A stretch of 64,000 bases of DNA from Pseudomonas sp. SDI (GTDB taxonomy: Bacteria; Pseudomonadota; Gammaproteobacteria; Pseudomonadales; Pseudomonadaceae), in assembly GCF_003105155.1 (NCBI RefSeq), contig NZ_QETK01000023.1, positions 1 to 64,000 of the forward strand. The letters are read 5' to 3'. The position numbers and the translations under genes are program-made. Shown here one piece after another: positions 48,520 through 57,204 of this stretch. Positions within the stretch are counted from its first letter, which is position 1. The number at the start of each line of letters is the position of its first letter. The notes beneath the pieces are model-generated. The model made no database searches and was not told where the DNA came from. It saw only the letters and a program-made list of their open reading frames with translations.

Positions 48520-49038
48520 ATGAAAACATCACTGCCTCTCAGCCTGATCGCGGCGCTCGCCGAGAACCGCGTCATCGGCATCGACAACCGCATGCCCTGG
48601 CATTTGCCGGGCGATTTCAAGTATTTCAAGGCCACCACCCTGGGCAAGCCGATCATCATGGGGCGCAAGACCTGGGATTCGCTCGGGCGGCCGCTGCCGG
48701 GCCGGCTGAACCTGGTGGTCAGCCGCCAGCCGGGGTTGCAGCTCGAAGGCGCCGAGGTGTTCGACTCGCTGGACGCGGCTATCGTCCGCGCCGAGCAGTG
48801 GGCGAAGGAACAGGGCGTAGACGAATTAATGCTGATCGGCGGCGCGCAGCTGTACGCTCAGGCGCTGGCGCGCGGGCTGGCCGGTCGGCTTTACCTGACG
48901 CGGGTGGCGTTGCAGCCGGACGGCGATGCGTGGTTCCCGGCAGTGGACGAACGCGTGTGGACGCGGGTGTCGACGCAGGCTAATGCGGCCGAAGAAGGCC
49001 GGCCGGCGTACCACTTCGAGGTGTGGGAAAAGGCTTAA
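48520..49038 (+). CDS. folA: Dihydrofolate reductase
   Basis: A 172-residue enzyme reducing dihydrofolate to tetrahydrofolate. Signatures are LIAALAENRVIGIDNRMPWH with the substrate Asp, PIIMGRKTWDS and LMLIGGAQLY. It is divergent from the DUF2868 gene by 76 bp and followed by a REP pair. Confidence 0.95.
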   Translation: MKTSLPLSLIAALAENRVIGIDNRMPWHLPGDFKYFKATTLGKPIIMGRKTWDSLGRPLPGRLNLVVSRQPGLQLEGAEVFDSLDAAIVRAEQWAKEQGVDELMLIGGAQLYAQALARGLAGRLYLTRVALQPDGDAWFPAVDERVWTRVSTQANAAEEGRPAYHFEVWEKA

Positions 49039-49041
49039 AAG

Positions 49042-49108
49042 CATCGCGGGACGAGCCCGCTCCCACAAGGGCTGCGAATACCTTGTGGGCGCGGGCTCGT
49101 CCCGCGAT
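49042..49108. repeat. REP inverted pair after folA
   Basis: CATCGCGGGACGAGCCCGC plus TCCCACAAGG and the near-perfect reverse copy at 49081-49108, with one changed base in the right arm. It lies between the convergent folA and tcyP. Confidence 0.9.
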
Positions 49109-49124
49109 CAGGCTAAAGCCGTGC

Positions 49125-50516
49125 TCAGGCGTGCGTCAGTTCCGCATGCTCATCCGCTGCCAGCAGCGCCTTGTCGGTCTGCTGCATCATCTGGCTGGTA
49201 ATTGCCCCGGCCGCCATCGAACCGCTGACGTTCAACGCCGTACGGCCCATGTCGATCAGCGGCTCTACCGAAATCAGCAGGGCCACCAGCTCAACCGGCA
49301 AGCCCATCGCCGGCAGCACGATCAGCGCGGCGAAGGTCGCCCCGCCCCCCACGCCAGCCACCCCGGCCGAACTCAGGGTCACAATCGCCACCAGCGTCGC
49401 GATCCACAGCGGATCGAGCGGGTCGATGCCGACGGCGGGCGCTACCATCACGGCCAGCATGGCCGGGTAGAGACCGGCACAGCCGTTCTGGCCGATGGTT
49501 GCGCCGAACGAGGCGGCAAAGCTGGCAATCGCCTGCGGCACGCCCAGGCGGCGGGTTTGCGCTTCGATGCTGAGCGGGATGCTCGCCGCGCTGGAGCGGC
49601 TGGTGAAGGCAAAGGTCAGCACCGGCCAGACCTTGCGGAAGAAGCGCAGCGGGTTGACCCCGCTCAGGCCCAGCAGCAGGCCGTGAACGACGAACATCAG
49701 GCCCAGGCCGATGTAGGACACCACCACGAAACTGCCCAGCTTGATGATGTCGTCGAGGTTGGAGTTGGCCACCACCTTGGTCATCAACGCCAGCACACCG
49801 TACGGGGTCAGTTTCATCACCAGGCGCACCAGGCGCATCACCAGGGCTTGCAGGGTGTCGATCGCGAGCAGTGCGCGGTTGCCCTTCTCGGCGTCGTCCT
49901 TGAGCAACTGCAGGGCCGCCATGCCGAGGAACGCGGCGAAGATCACCACGCTGATGATCGAGGTCGGCTTGGCCCGCGCCAGGTCGCCCACCGGGTTGGT
50001 CGGGATGAACGAGAGCAGCAACTGCGGAATGTTCAGGTCGGCGACCTTGCCGGCGTAGTCGCTCTGGATGGTCTGCATCCGCGCCACTTCCTGGGTCCCG
50101 GCTACCAGGCCTTCGGCGGTGAGGCCGAACAGGTTGGTCAGGGCGATCCCGATCAGCGCGGCGATGGCCGTGGTGAACAGCAGCGTGCCAATGGTCAGGA
50201 AGCTGATCTTGCCCAGCGACGAAGCGTTGTGCAGGCGGGCGACGGCGCTGAGGATCGAGGCGAAGATCAGCGGCATCACGATCATCTGCAGCAGGGCCAC
50301 GTAGCCGTTACCGACCAGGTCGAGCCAGCCGATGGTGGCTTTGAGCACTGGGTTGCCGGCGCCGTAGATCGTGTGCAGGGCGGTACCGAACAGCACACCG
50401 ACGATCAGGCCAACCAGCACCTTCTTTGCCAGGCTCCAATCGGTACGGCGGGTTTGCGCCAGGCCCAGCAGCAACGCTGCGAACACCAGCAGATTGAGAA
50501 ACAGCGGCAGGTTCAT
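49125..50516 (-). CDS. tcyP: L-cystine/dicarboxylate-type sodium symporter TcyP
   Basis: A 463-residue secondary transporter of the glutamate/cystine family. It matches E. coli TcyP (YdjN) along its length as I remember it: [76 protein letters not shown] and [15 protein letters not shown]. These are the re-entrant loop and substrate-site signatures. Cystine is the likely substrate. Confidence 0.9.
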   Translation of the reverse strand: MNLPLFLNLLVFAALLLGLAQTRRTDWSLAKKVLVGLIVGVLFGTALHTIYGAGNPVLKATIGWLDLVGNGYVALLQMIVMPLIFASILSAVARLHNASSLGKISFLTIGTLLFTTAIAALIGIALTNLFGLTAEGLVAGTQEVARMQTIQSDYAGKVADLNIPQLLLSFIPTNPVGDLARAKPTSIISVVIFAAFLGMAALQLLKDDAEKGNRALLAIDTLQALVMRLVRLVMKLTPYGVLALMTKVVANSNLDDIIKLGSFVVVSYIGLGLMFVVHGLLLGLSGVNPLRFFRKVWPVLTFAFTSRSSAASIPLSIEAQTRRLGVPQAIASFAASFGATIGQNGCAGLYPAMLAVMVAPAVGIDPLDPLWIATLVAIVTLSSAGVAGVGGGATFAALIVLPAMGLPVELVALLISVEPLIDMGRTALNVSGSMAAGAITSQMMQQTDKALLAADEHAELTHA

Positions 50517-50829
50517 TGAAGCTCCGTAAGAAAAGACTGGCAGCGCGTCTGTGCGCGTTTGCGAACTGAAATGCTAACAGTCTGAAAAACAACGAATTTA
50601 GATCGAAATGGAATGTGTATATACCGTGCAGGAATAAGCTGGATTAATTCAAGACGCTTTACGCACTGACGCAAGGAGTTTTGCAGGACTTTTGACAACG
50701 AGTGCAATTTCGGAATCGTCCTACAACAGCTGAGGAGGGGTTCGCTCTAGACTCCGAGGTCGATGAAGAAAGGTCATACGTCCAGCGTCGAGCACGGCGC
50801 GAGGCTGGCCTGTCACCAGGGATGTTGGG
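50517..50829. other. Intergenic stretch without a visible gene
   Basis: It must hold the tcyP promoter and whatever drives the pyocin remnant. GAGGAGGGG occurs near 50731-50739 without a following long frame, so a lost 5' part of a gene is possible. No P-box, terminator or repeat that I can name. Confidence 0.5.
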
Positions 50830-51468
50830 ATGAAACGGCCTCAAAAATGGATTATCGGGCATGGCGGTGCCGACAGCGCTGACCATCTGGTCTACCTAAC
50901 CGACGATGAAATCCGCCAGCGCGATGCGCGTAACCGCAAACTGGACGACGAAGCGGTGGAGCAGGTGCAACGAATTCTGGTGAACCCACAGCAACCGCCG
51001 GAATATCAGGATGCGATTATCTGGTTCCCGAGCAGTACGGGAATTCTGCCTATCTACATTTCGCTGAATGTGCGAAATGGACCGGGGGTGGTGACGTGAG
51101 TGGGTGAAGATGTGGCGGGGGTTTGGTTGGCAGGGGCAGGGAGTGCTCAGGGGGCGCCGATCCCGACGCGGATTGCGGACAGGCTGAGGGGACGCGAGTT
51201 TTCGAGTTTTGATGCGTTTAGGAAGGCGTTTTGGATTGAGGTTTCGAATGACCCAACACTAAGTAGCCATTTTGGTTCTACGGGTGTACTGGATCTACAA
51301 CGTGGCTATGCTCCAGCAGCGCCGAAGTCAGGTTACGTAGGGAAGCGCAAGGCACTTGAGCTTCATCACGTGGCACGGATTGTAGATGGTGGAGCTGTGT
51401 ATGACGTAGATAACATTCGGGTTAATACGCCAAGAAACCATATAGATATTCACCGCGAGGGGCGATGA
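50830..51468 (+). pseudogene. S-type pyocin HNH DNase, truncated and interrupted by an in-frame TGA
   Basis: Codons 50830-51096 end in ILPIYISLNVRNGPGVVT, then comes TGA (51097-51099), and the same frame continues VGEDVAGVWLAGAG, APIPTRIADRLRGREFSSF and an HNH nuclease ending KALELHHVARIVDGGAVYDV, DNIRVNTPRNHIDIHRE. In intact pyocins these two parts are joined, so TGA probably replaces a glycine GGA. The catalytic HH, DN, H and H residues of colicin E9-type DNases are all present. Receptor-binding and most translocation regions are absent; the N-terminal ~50 residues (MKRPQKWIIGHGG...) I do not recognise. A GTG at 51100, directly after the stop, could allow re-initiation and a naked 122-residue DNase domain. 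Confidence 0.75.
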
Positions 51469-51725
51469 TGAAGCGTAAAGGAAGCTACTCGGAATATACT
51501 GAATATCAGTTTATTGAGTTAATAAGGGAGCTTCAGTCTGCGGAAACTGAAAGTGAACGAAATTTAATATTGGATCATTTGGCAGGCATCATTCCCCACC
51601 CGGCGGGCCCTGATTTGTTCTATTATCCAGAGCCAGGTGCAGATGACTCACCAGAAGGCGTTACCCAAATAATTAAAGAATGGTGCGAAGCCAATGGTCT
51701 TCCAGGGTTTAAGTCTCAGTTCTGA
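51468..51725 (+). CDS. Colicin/pyocin DNase immunity protein
   Basis: An 85-residue Im2/Im9/pyocin-type immunity protein that binds and blocks the neighbouring HNH DNase. Family features are an N-terminal SEYTEYQFIELI helix, PHPAGPDLFYYP, DDSPEGVTQIIKEW and GLPGFK. The start at 51468 is spaced 6 nt from GAGGGG; ATG 51465 overlaps the nuclease stop (ATGA). Coupled to the nuclease. Codon use is AT-richer than the core genes, as is common for bacteriocin loci. Confidence 0.88.
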   Translation: MKRKGSYSEYTEYQFIELIRELQSAETESERNLILDHLAGIIPHPAGPDLFYYPEPGADDSPEGVTQIIKEWCEANGLPGFKSQF

Positions 51726-51990
51726 TAGGACAAATACTTTTTCAAATTTTACTGAGGCGGAGTTCGTATGCTTCGTCACGGAGATATTCACGGCCAATCG
51801 ATCTGGTGTTTCAGACAAAGTCCTGGGCGCCATGCTAGATCGATTTTGTGCTTTGACAGAGCACCCTGACGGGACAGATTTGATTTATTGGCCAGCGTCT
51901 GAGGAGTTATGTACTCCGGAAGGCATTACTCAGACGGTTAAAGCGTGGCGTCGGTCCAATGGTCTTCCAGGGTTTAAATCTCAACTCTAA
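51694..51990 (+). CDS. Second DNase immunity protein, start inside the first
   Basis: A 98-residue frame. From about residue 20 it is a standard immunity protein (FTEAEFVCFVTEIF, EHPDGTDLIYWP, TPEGITQTVKAW, NGLPGFKSQL), diverged from its neighbour and so perhaps matching another DNase. The only upstream start in frame is the ATG at 51694, within the 3' end of the first immunity gene (32-bp overlap), giving an odd N-terminal extension MVFQGLSLSS. No ATG, GTG or TTG occurs where family members normally start, so this may be an orphan whose true start has been lost. Confidence 0.75.
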   Translation: MVFQGLSLSSDRTNTFSNFTEAEFVCFVTEIFTANRSGVSDKVLGAMLDRFCALTEHPDGTDLIYWPASEELCTPEGITQTVKAWRRSNGLPGFKSQL

Positions 51991-52078
51991 ATTTTCGGGG
52001 TTCCGAATTTTTGGGAAATATCGCCGCAAGCGATAGAGGGGTGTCGGGCGGGTTAATGGCCGGGGCTGCTGTGCAGCA

Positions 52079-52152
52079 CATCGCAGGCAAGCCAGCTCCT
52101 ACAGGAGCTCGCGTCACCCCAACCCTGTGTGAGCCGGCCTTGCCGGCGAAGC
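52079..52152. repeat. REP-like pair of a second type
   Basis: ATCGCAGGCAAGCCAGCTCC at 52080-52099 and an inverted diverged copy near 52126-52152 (GTGAGCCGGCCTTGCCGGCG). This variant differs from the CGCGGGAC type found elsewhere in the window. The rest of 51991-52200 shows no gene. Confidence 0.6.
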
Positions 52153-52211
52153 TTTCGAGGCACGCCCAACGTTCCAGAAACATACTTTAGGAACTATCCT
52201 ACGCACGCTGT

Positions 52212-52448
52212 CGCCTGGGAAAGGTTGTCCCGGGTGGCGTTGCGGCCTACCTTCCTTGGGTCGTCATTCGGCGACCGGGCGTGAGAACCCGAATTTAGGA
52301 AACCCGTGGCAGCACTGTCATGGCGGCCGTACGTGGGCAGGCTTCGGCCTGGCCGGGGTTTGCGGTTCCTTCTCGGTTTCTCACCCTGCGTACGGCTGCC
52401 ACCCTGATTCGTGAGAAGGTCAGGGTTGCGGTTCCAATCTCAAGGAAC
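52212..52448 (+). ncRNA. Structured leader of the DUF6124-like gene, candidate riboregulator
   Basis: Stems found by eye: 52212-52220 with 52228-52236 (9 bp, two G-U); 52259-52263 with 52272-52276; a 12-bp helix 52322-52333 with 52389-52400 (one G-U) enclosing a CAGGC-TTCG-GCCTG hairpin (52338-52351); ACCCTGA-TCAGGGT (52401-52407 with 52420-52426), perfect. Finally GTTCC (52431-52435) pairs with GGAAC (52444-52448), covering the Shine-Dalgarno AAGGA of the next gene. GTGAGAA occurs at 52281 and again in the loop at 52411; TTCTCAC at 52378-52384 can pair with either, so two folds are possible. Function is inferred. Confidence 0.55.
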
Positions 52449-52453
52449 TGACA

Positions 52454-52744
52454 ATGAAAAAAATCGTACCTGATCCTCCTTCATCCCCCAGCAAAACCTT
52501 CGGCACCTGCCAATCCAGCCACCCGCCACTGTTCAGCGTGCGCGCCGACGTGCATGCCGAAGATGCCCTGGTGCATGCGGTCCTACTGTTGCGCGGGATT
52601 CACGACACCGTCGACCACTATTGCCAGCACCTTGCCGAAGAACCGGGGCGGGGGATGTTGTGGTCGGTGATGCATTCGGCGGAAACCGCCAAGGCACTGG
52701 TTGAAGGCTTGCTGGATAGCATGACGGCCAAGGCGGTCAGCTAG
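52454..52744 (+). CDS. Small DUF6124 (formerly DUF3077)-like protein
   Basis: A 96-residue soluble protein. The start MKKIVPDPPS and the helical block VHAEDALVHAVLLLRG, then HLAEEPGRGMLWSV and HSAETAKALVEGLL, fit the Pseudomonas DUF6124 family as I remember it. Function unknown. The ribosome site AAGGA is 7 nt before the ATG but lies inside a hairpin of the leader. A terminator follows at 52766. Confidence 0.7.
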   Translation: MKKIVPDPPSSPSKTFGTCQSSHPPLFSVRADVHAEDALVHAVLLLRGIHDTVDHYCQHLAEEPGRGMLWSVMHSAETAKALVEGLLDSMTAKAVS

Positions 52745-52765
52745 GAGGCTTCAGGGACACATAAA

Positions 52766-52791
52766 AAAACCGGCACTCACGCGCCGGTTTT
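52766..52791. terminator. Bidirectional rho-independent terminator
   Basis: AAAACCGGC and GCCGGTTTT around an 8-nt loop, with T-rich flanks on both strands. It separates the DUF6124-like gene from the convergent ilvD. Confidence 0.9.
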
Positions 52792-52810
52792 CTCAGTGAC
52801 CGCAACCGCC

Positions 52811-54652
52811 TCACAGCCCGTCGAGCAGGGCCTTGTTACGTACCGCACCCTTGTCGGCGCTGGTCGCCAGCAGGGCATAGGCCTTCAGCGCGGTGGTCAC
52901 TTTACGTGGGCGCACTTCAACCGGTTTCCAGCCTTTCTGGTCCTGCTCGACCCGCCGTGCCGCCAGCTCTTCGTCGCTGACCAGCAGGTTGATCGAACGG
53001 TTCGGGATGTCGATCAGCACCTTGTCGCCATCGCGCACCAGGCCAATCGCGCCACCGGCAGCGGCTTCTGGCGAGGCGTGACCGATCGACAGGCCCGAGG
53101 TACCACCGGAGAAACGCCCGTCGGTGAGCAGCGCACAGGCTTTGCCCAGGCCCTTGGACTTCAGGTACGACGTCGGGTAGAGCATCTCCTGCATGCCCGG
53201 GCCGCCTTTCGGGCCTTCGTAACGGATGATCACGATGTCGCCGGCTTTCACCTCGTCGGCCAGAATGCCACGCACCGCGCTGTCCTGGCTTTCGAAGATC
53301 TTCGCGTTGCCTTCGAACACATGGATCGACTCGTCGACACCGGCGGTTTTCACCACACAACCGTCCAGCGCAATGTTGCCGTACAGCACGGCCAGGCCGC
53401 CTTCTTTCGAATAGGCATGCTCGACGCTACGGATGCAGCCGTTTTCACGGTCGTCATCCAGGCTCGGCCAGCGGGTCGACTGGCTGAACGCGGTCTGGGT
53501 CGGGATACCCGCCGGGCCGGCCTTGAAGAAGTGGTGCACCGCTTCGTCGTTGGTCTGGGTGATGTCCCACTTGGCGATGGCTTCTTCCATGCTCGGGCTG
53601 TGCACGGTCGGCAGGTCGGTGTGCAGCAGGCCGCCACGGGCCAGCGAACCGAGGATGCTGAAGATGCCGCCAGCGCGGTGGACGTCTTCCATGTGGTACT
53701 TCTGGATGTTCGGCGCCACCTTGCACAGCTGCGGCACCACCCGCGACAGGCGATCGATGTCGCGCAGGTCGAAGTCGATCTCGGCTTCCTGGGCGGCCGC
53801 CAGCAGGTGCAGGATGGTGTTGGTCGAACCGCCCATGGCGATGTCGAGCATCATGGCGTTCTCGAACGCCTTGAAGTTGGCGATGTTGCGCGGCAGCACC
53901 GAGGCGTCGTTGTCGCCGTAGTAGCGTTTGCACAGCTCGACGATGGTGCGCCCGGCCTGCAGGAACAGTTGCTCGCGGTCGCTGTGGGTGGCCAGGGTCG
54001 AACCGTTGCCCGGCAGGGCCAGGCCCAGGGCCTCGGTGAGGCAGTTCATCGAGTTGGCAGTGAACATGCCGGAGCACGAACCGCAGGTCGGGCAAGCGCT
54101 GCGCTCGTACTCGGCGACCTTCTCGTCGGAGGCGGTGACGTCGGCGGCGATGACCATGGCGTCGACCAGGTCCAGGCCGTGGCTGGCCAGTTTGGTCTTG
54201 CCGGCTTCCATCGGCCCGCCGGAGACGAAGATCACCGGGATGTTCAGGCGCAGCGCGGCCATGAGCATGCCGGGGGTGATCTTGTCGCAGTTGGAAATGC
54301 AGACGATGGCGTCGGCGCAGTGGGCGTTGACCATGTACTCGACGGAGTCGGCGATGATCTCGCGGCTCGGCAGCGAGTAGAGCATGCCGTCGTGACCCAT
54401 GGCGATGCCGTCGTCGACGGCGATGGTGTTGAATTCCTTGGCCACGCCACCGGCGCGTTCGATCTCGCGGGCAACCAGCTGGCCGAGGTCTTTCAGGTGC
54501 ACGTGGCCCGGAACGAACTGGGTGAACGAGTTGGCGATGGCGATGATCGGTTTCTTGAAGTCTTCGTCTTTCATCCCGGTGGCACGCCAGAGGGCGCGGG
54601 CGCCGGCCATGTTGCGGCCGTGGGTGGACGTCTTGGAACGGTAATCAGGCAT
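52811..54652 (-). CDS. ilvD: Dihydroxy-acid dehydratase
   Basis: Fe-S enzyme of branched-chain amino acid and pantothenate synthesis, 613 residues. Cluster and active-site cysteines are in [12 protein letters not shown] and [16 protein letters not shown]; the C-terminal [21 protein letters not shown] block is intact. The ATG at 54652 ([20 protein letters not shown]) is the family start; a 79-codon upstream extension is spurious. Confidence 0.95.
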   Translation of the reverse strand: MPDYRSKTSTHGRNMAGARALWRATGMKDEDFKKPIIAIANSFTQFVPGHVHLKDLGQLVAREIERAGGVAKEFNTIAVDDGIAMGHDGMLYSLPSREIIADSVEYMVNAHCADAIVCISNCDKITPGMLMAALRLNIPVIFVSGGPMEAGKTKLASHGLDLVDAMVIAADVTASDEKVAEYERSACPTCGSCSGMFTANSMNCLTEALGLALPGNGSTLATHSDREQLFLQAGRTIVELCKRYYGDNDASVLPRNIANFKAFENAMMLDIAMGGSTNTILHLLAAAQEAEIDFDLRDIDRLSRVVPQLCKVAPNIQKYHMEDVHRAGGIFSILGSLARGGLLHTDLPTVHSPSMEEAIAKWDITQTNDEAVHHFFKAGPAGIPTQTAFSQSTRWPSLDDDRENGCIRSVEHAYSKEGGLAVLYGNIALDGCVVKTAGVDESIHVFEGNAKIFESQDSAVRGILADEVKAGDIVIIRYEGPKGGPGMQEMLYPTSYLKSKGLGKACALLTDGRFSGGTSGLSIGHASPEAAAGGAIGLVRDGDKVLIDIPNRSINLLVSDEELAARRVEQDQKGWKPVEVRPRKVTTALKAYALLATSADKGAVRNKALLDGL

Positions 54653-54886
54653 GAAGCACTCCTGGCGGCTAATCAGGTAACAAAAAGGGGAGTGAGCTTC
54701 TCTTGTCCTTTGCACCGAAGGCAGGTGGCCGCTGGTACGGATGAAGCCGAGGTCGCCGCGGGATCGCCGTGCGCTCAGCCAGAGCTCATAAACCCGCCGG
54801 GGATGACTGGCGATGAATAGGCCGATTCTACACCGCTGGCGGCTTGAGGGAATGGCGGGATAGGCAGTTGGCGATATTGCGGGCCG

Positions 54887-54953
54887 CATCGCGGGACAAG
54901 CCCGCTCCCACAGAGGTTGGCGGCGTCGCGTAAACTGTGGGAGCGATGCGGCC
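54887..54953. repeat. REP element with truncated right arm
   Basis: Full left copy CATCGCGGGACAAGCCCGC plus TCCCACAG; the facing copy CTGTGGGAGC breaks off into GATGCGGCC. It is the only recognisable feature in the 307 bp between ilvD and the gene fragment at 54960. Confidence 0.8.
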
Positions 54954-54959
54954 GGAGGA

Positions 54960-55058
54960 TCAACCGGCCTCGGAAAAGTGCACCCGCTTCACCGGCTTGC
55001 GGAAGCCGCCGGTGAGCACGCCCAGGCACAGCAGCGACCAGCCGGTGAGGAAGCCGAC
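54960..55058 (-). pseudogene. C-terminal remnant of a membrane protein gene
   Basis: The minus strand reads VGFLTGWSLLCLGVLTGG, then [14 protein letters not shown] and stop: one hydrophobic helix and a basic tail typical of the end of an inner-membrane protein, in high-GC core-like codon use. Upstream (55059 onward) the sequence changes abruptly to AT-rich DNA. It is most simply the stump of a resident gene cut by insertion of the 55.06-58.0 kb island. The family is not identifiable. Confidence 0.6.
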
Positions 55059-55227
55059 ATTTTATGCGGCATGGATCAATGAATAATTTGCTTAAACGGA
55101 TTAGCGGAGTGGATTGTTATCGGTAATTGTACGTGGGTGCAAAGGCTCTGTGCTGGAGTGCAATGCCGAGCCTGTTTTATTTGCTGTTCTCCGAGAGTGA
55201 TTACTCAAAGTACGCTGAAGGGCGACA

Positions 55228-56436
55228 CTACTGCGCCAGTTCAGAATTGGCGCTCGCCCTGGACGTCCTCAACATGACTCGACAGCCAATCCAAGCCATA
55301 ACAACGAAGGCGATGCCAAGGCTGAGTGGTAGCTGATCATTGAATAGCGCAACGCAACTGCTGGCTCCTGCGCCCGTTGCGAATGTGAGGGTACTCAGCA
55401 GGGCTGCGGCAGTCCCTGCCCTTTCAGGATGTCTCTCCAGTGCGCTGGTCGTTGCGGCTGGCCGCGCGAGGCTGGCCCCCGTGGTGCAGATAATCATGGG
55501 TACCAGTACGGTCGCGATTGACAGCTCGGCTACCCATACCCACAACAGAAAAGTTATCCCTGCCAAGGCAATCAGCGTGAGCCCGAGGAGCATCTGGATG
55601 TTTGCGGGTAACCGGGAGTTGAGCGCTCGAGCCACGGCGCCACCGATCAGATAGGCCAGTCCATAAAACAGGAAGACCAGTGAAAAGTTTTCGGGGGGTA
55701 GGCCGAGATGCTCCATGAAAAGTAGCGGCGATACGGCGATAAAAGAAAAGTGGGAGGCAAACGCCACCGACGCGACGATGGCACAGGACAAAAAATGCCG
55801 ATCACGTAGCACAGCGCGGTAGCCATCGAACAGTTGAACAGGCTGCCGCTGCGATTGGGCGTCATGGTCGAGCAGCGTTGTGTTCAGAATCAATGCCAGG
55901 CACACGAGTGCGGAAAATACCGAGAAACTGCCAGACCAGCCCAGCACGCTTTGCAAATAGCTTCCCAGCAGTGGTGAAAGGGAGATGAAAACTCCACTGG
56001 CAGTCGTTTGCATGATGCGGATGGCGTTGCGTTGTTTACCTACAAAGATGTCTTGCACTAATGCTTGAGTCAGAACAAAGAAGCCGCAACCTGCCGCCTG
56101 CATGATTCGGAAGAAGACGAAGGTAACGAATTGGCTGGCATATAGGCAGCCAACCGCCCCGCTAAGCGAGATCAGTAATCCAAGCAACAACAAGCGCTTT
56201 CGACCGAAATAGTCCGACAGTGGTCCAATCAGCAACTGCGTTACGGCAACGCCGAGGGCGAAAAGGCTGATGGACATTGCGATAGCGTGCGATTGCACGC
56301 TGAAATGAATGCCGAGCGCTGGAAAGGAGGGCAATATTACATCAAGAGGGAAGACCCCTAGTGCGCTCATCAACAAGAGCAAGCACATAATCATTTGATG
56401 TTTTATGGTTTTGGCGTGCTTTGGATTTTCATTCAT
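55228..56436 (-). CDS. MFS drug/metabolite exporter, Bcr/CflA type
   Basis: A 402-residue major facilitator with twelve hydrophobic segments. Drug-antiporter features are FPLDVILPSFPALG in helix 1 and the loop motif GPLSDYFGRKRLLLLG. The ATG at 56436 has GGA upstream; its first bases overlap the end of the preceding AurF-like fragment by 8 bp, so it was translationally coupled to it. It is the only full-length protein gene of the island and would be the export or self-resistance component of the cluster. Confidence 0.85.
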   Translation of the reverse strand: MNENPKHAKTIKHQMIMCLLLLMSALGVFPLDVILPSFPALGIHFSVQSHAIAMSISLFALGVAVTQLLIGPLSDYFGRKRLLLLGLLISLSGAVGCLYASQFVTFVFFRIMQAAGCGFFVLTQALVQDIFVGKQRNAIRIMQTTASGVFISLSPLLGSYLQSVLGWSGSFSVFSALVCLALILNTTLLDHDAQSQRQPVQLFDGYRAVLRDRHFLSCAIVASVAFASHFSFIAVSPLLFMEHLGLPPENFSLVFLFYGLAYLIGGAVARALNSRLPANIQMLLGLTLIALAGITFLLWVWVAELSIATVLVPMIICTTGASLARPAATTSALERHPERAGTAAALLSTLTFATGAGASSCVALFNDQLPLSLGIAFVVMAWIGCRVMLRTSRASANSELAQ

Positions 56437-57200
56437 CAATCAATCCGTGCTGTTGGAAAATTCTATTGAATTCAGGGTTGTCGAGTAGGTCTGTACGTTG
56501 AATGGCTGCGAGCATGGCGGCTTTGGATATGCTCCCGACTGGCTTGGAACTGTCGAGAAACACTTTTTGCTGTTGGGTCGCGCACAATGGTAGTTTAGTT
56601 AATGTTGAAGTAAGCCAGGGCTTGTCAATCTGACGAAATATATTAATCACGGCTGGGATTTGGCTTGCACACTGATATCGCTCGCTAGGGGTCAATCGAC
56701 CCCATAGCCAGACAAAGCAATCAGAGACTTTCTATAAGTTTTTGTAGTTGTAGTAGGCGTGAGGATTGAGATCTTTCAATTTGAAAATATTTAGCCACGT
56801 CGGCAGCTAATTGATCCGAGAATAGCGCATGATAGGCTTCATCTGTGTAGATCATTAGGCCTATTGTGCACATGCTGTCTTCAAACTCTACCCGCATGCG
56901 CTTGTGTATAATGTTTTCCACTGCGTTGTTGATTATTAAGTGTTCTAGCGCTGTTGTATGATTTAGAAAATGGACTAGGTATCTTGCTTGTAGGGATTTT
57001 TGGTGATTGCTGGGCATGCTCTTGATCACCGGGTGTTGTAGTACAGGTAGCATTGCCGGTGGAAACCAATCTTTAACGCTGGAATCTGAAATGCCACTTG
57101 CCGTTATTTTGTATCGATGGCTTCTTGATCTGACGCAACTTTCGATGTTCCACTTTGAGAGTGATCTGATACTTCCAGATGTTACGTTGGCTGAGCACAT
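56429..57200 (-). pseudogene. AurF-like diiron N-oxygenase, internal deletion plus frameshift
   Basis: The first part (57200-56721) resembles the AurF family: FLNHTTALEHLIINN, with a likely metal Glu, and IYTDEAYHALFSD, with the DExxH ligands. It stops at TGA after LQKLIESL. In the +1 frame the sequence continues DCFVWLWGRLTPSERYQCAS through DKPWL to 56429, resembling the C-terminal part of the same family. The roughly 70 residues that should lie between (including the second-half ligand motif, EDExRHH-like) are absent. So both a deletion and a frameshift at about 56725-56730 disable it. The family call rests on short motifs. Confidence 0.6.
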
Positions 57201-57204
57201 GGAG

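Noticed and set aside
49023..50519. 498-codon plus-strand frame opposite tcyP
   Set aside because: It begins inside a REP pair and runs antisense to a clear transporter gene.
51097..51099. TGA read as selenocysteine or recoded in the pyocin frame
   Set aside because: No SECIS-like hairpin directly after it, and pyocins have glycine here; a point mutation is simpler.
56721..56735. Programmed frameshift in the AurF-like gene at the A-rich stretch
   Set aside because: The slippery run is short, and the alignment also lacks about 70 central residues, which frameshifting would not restore.
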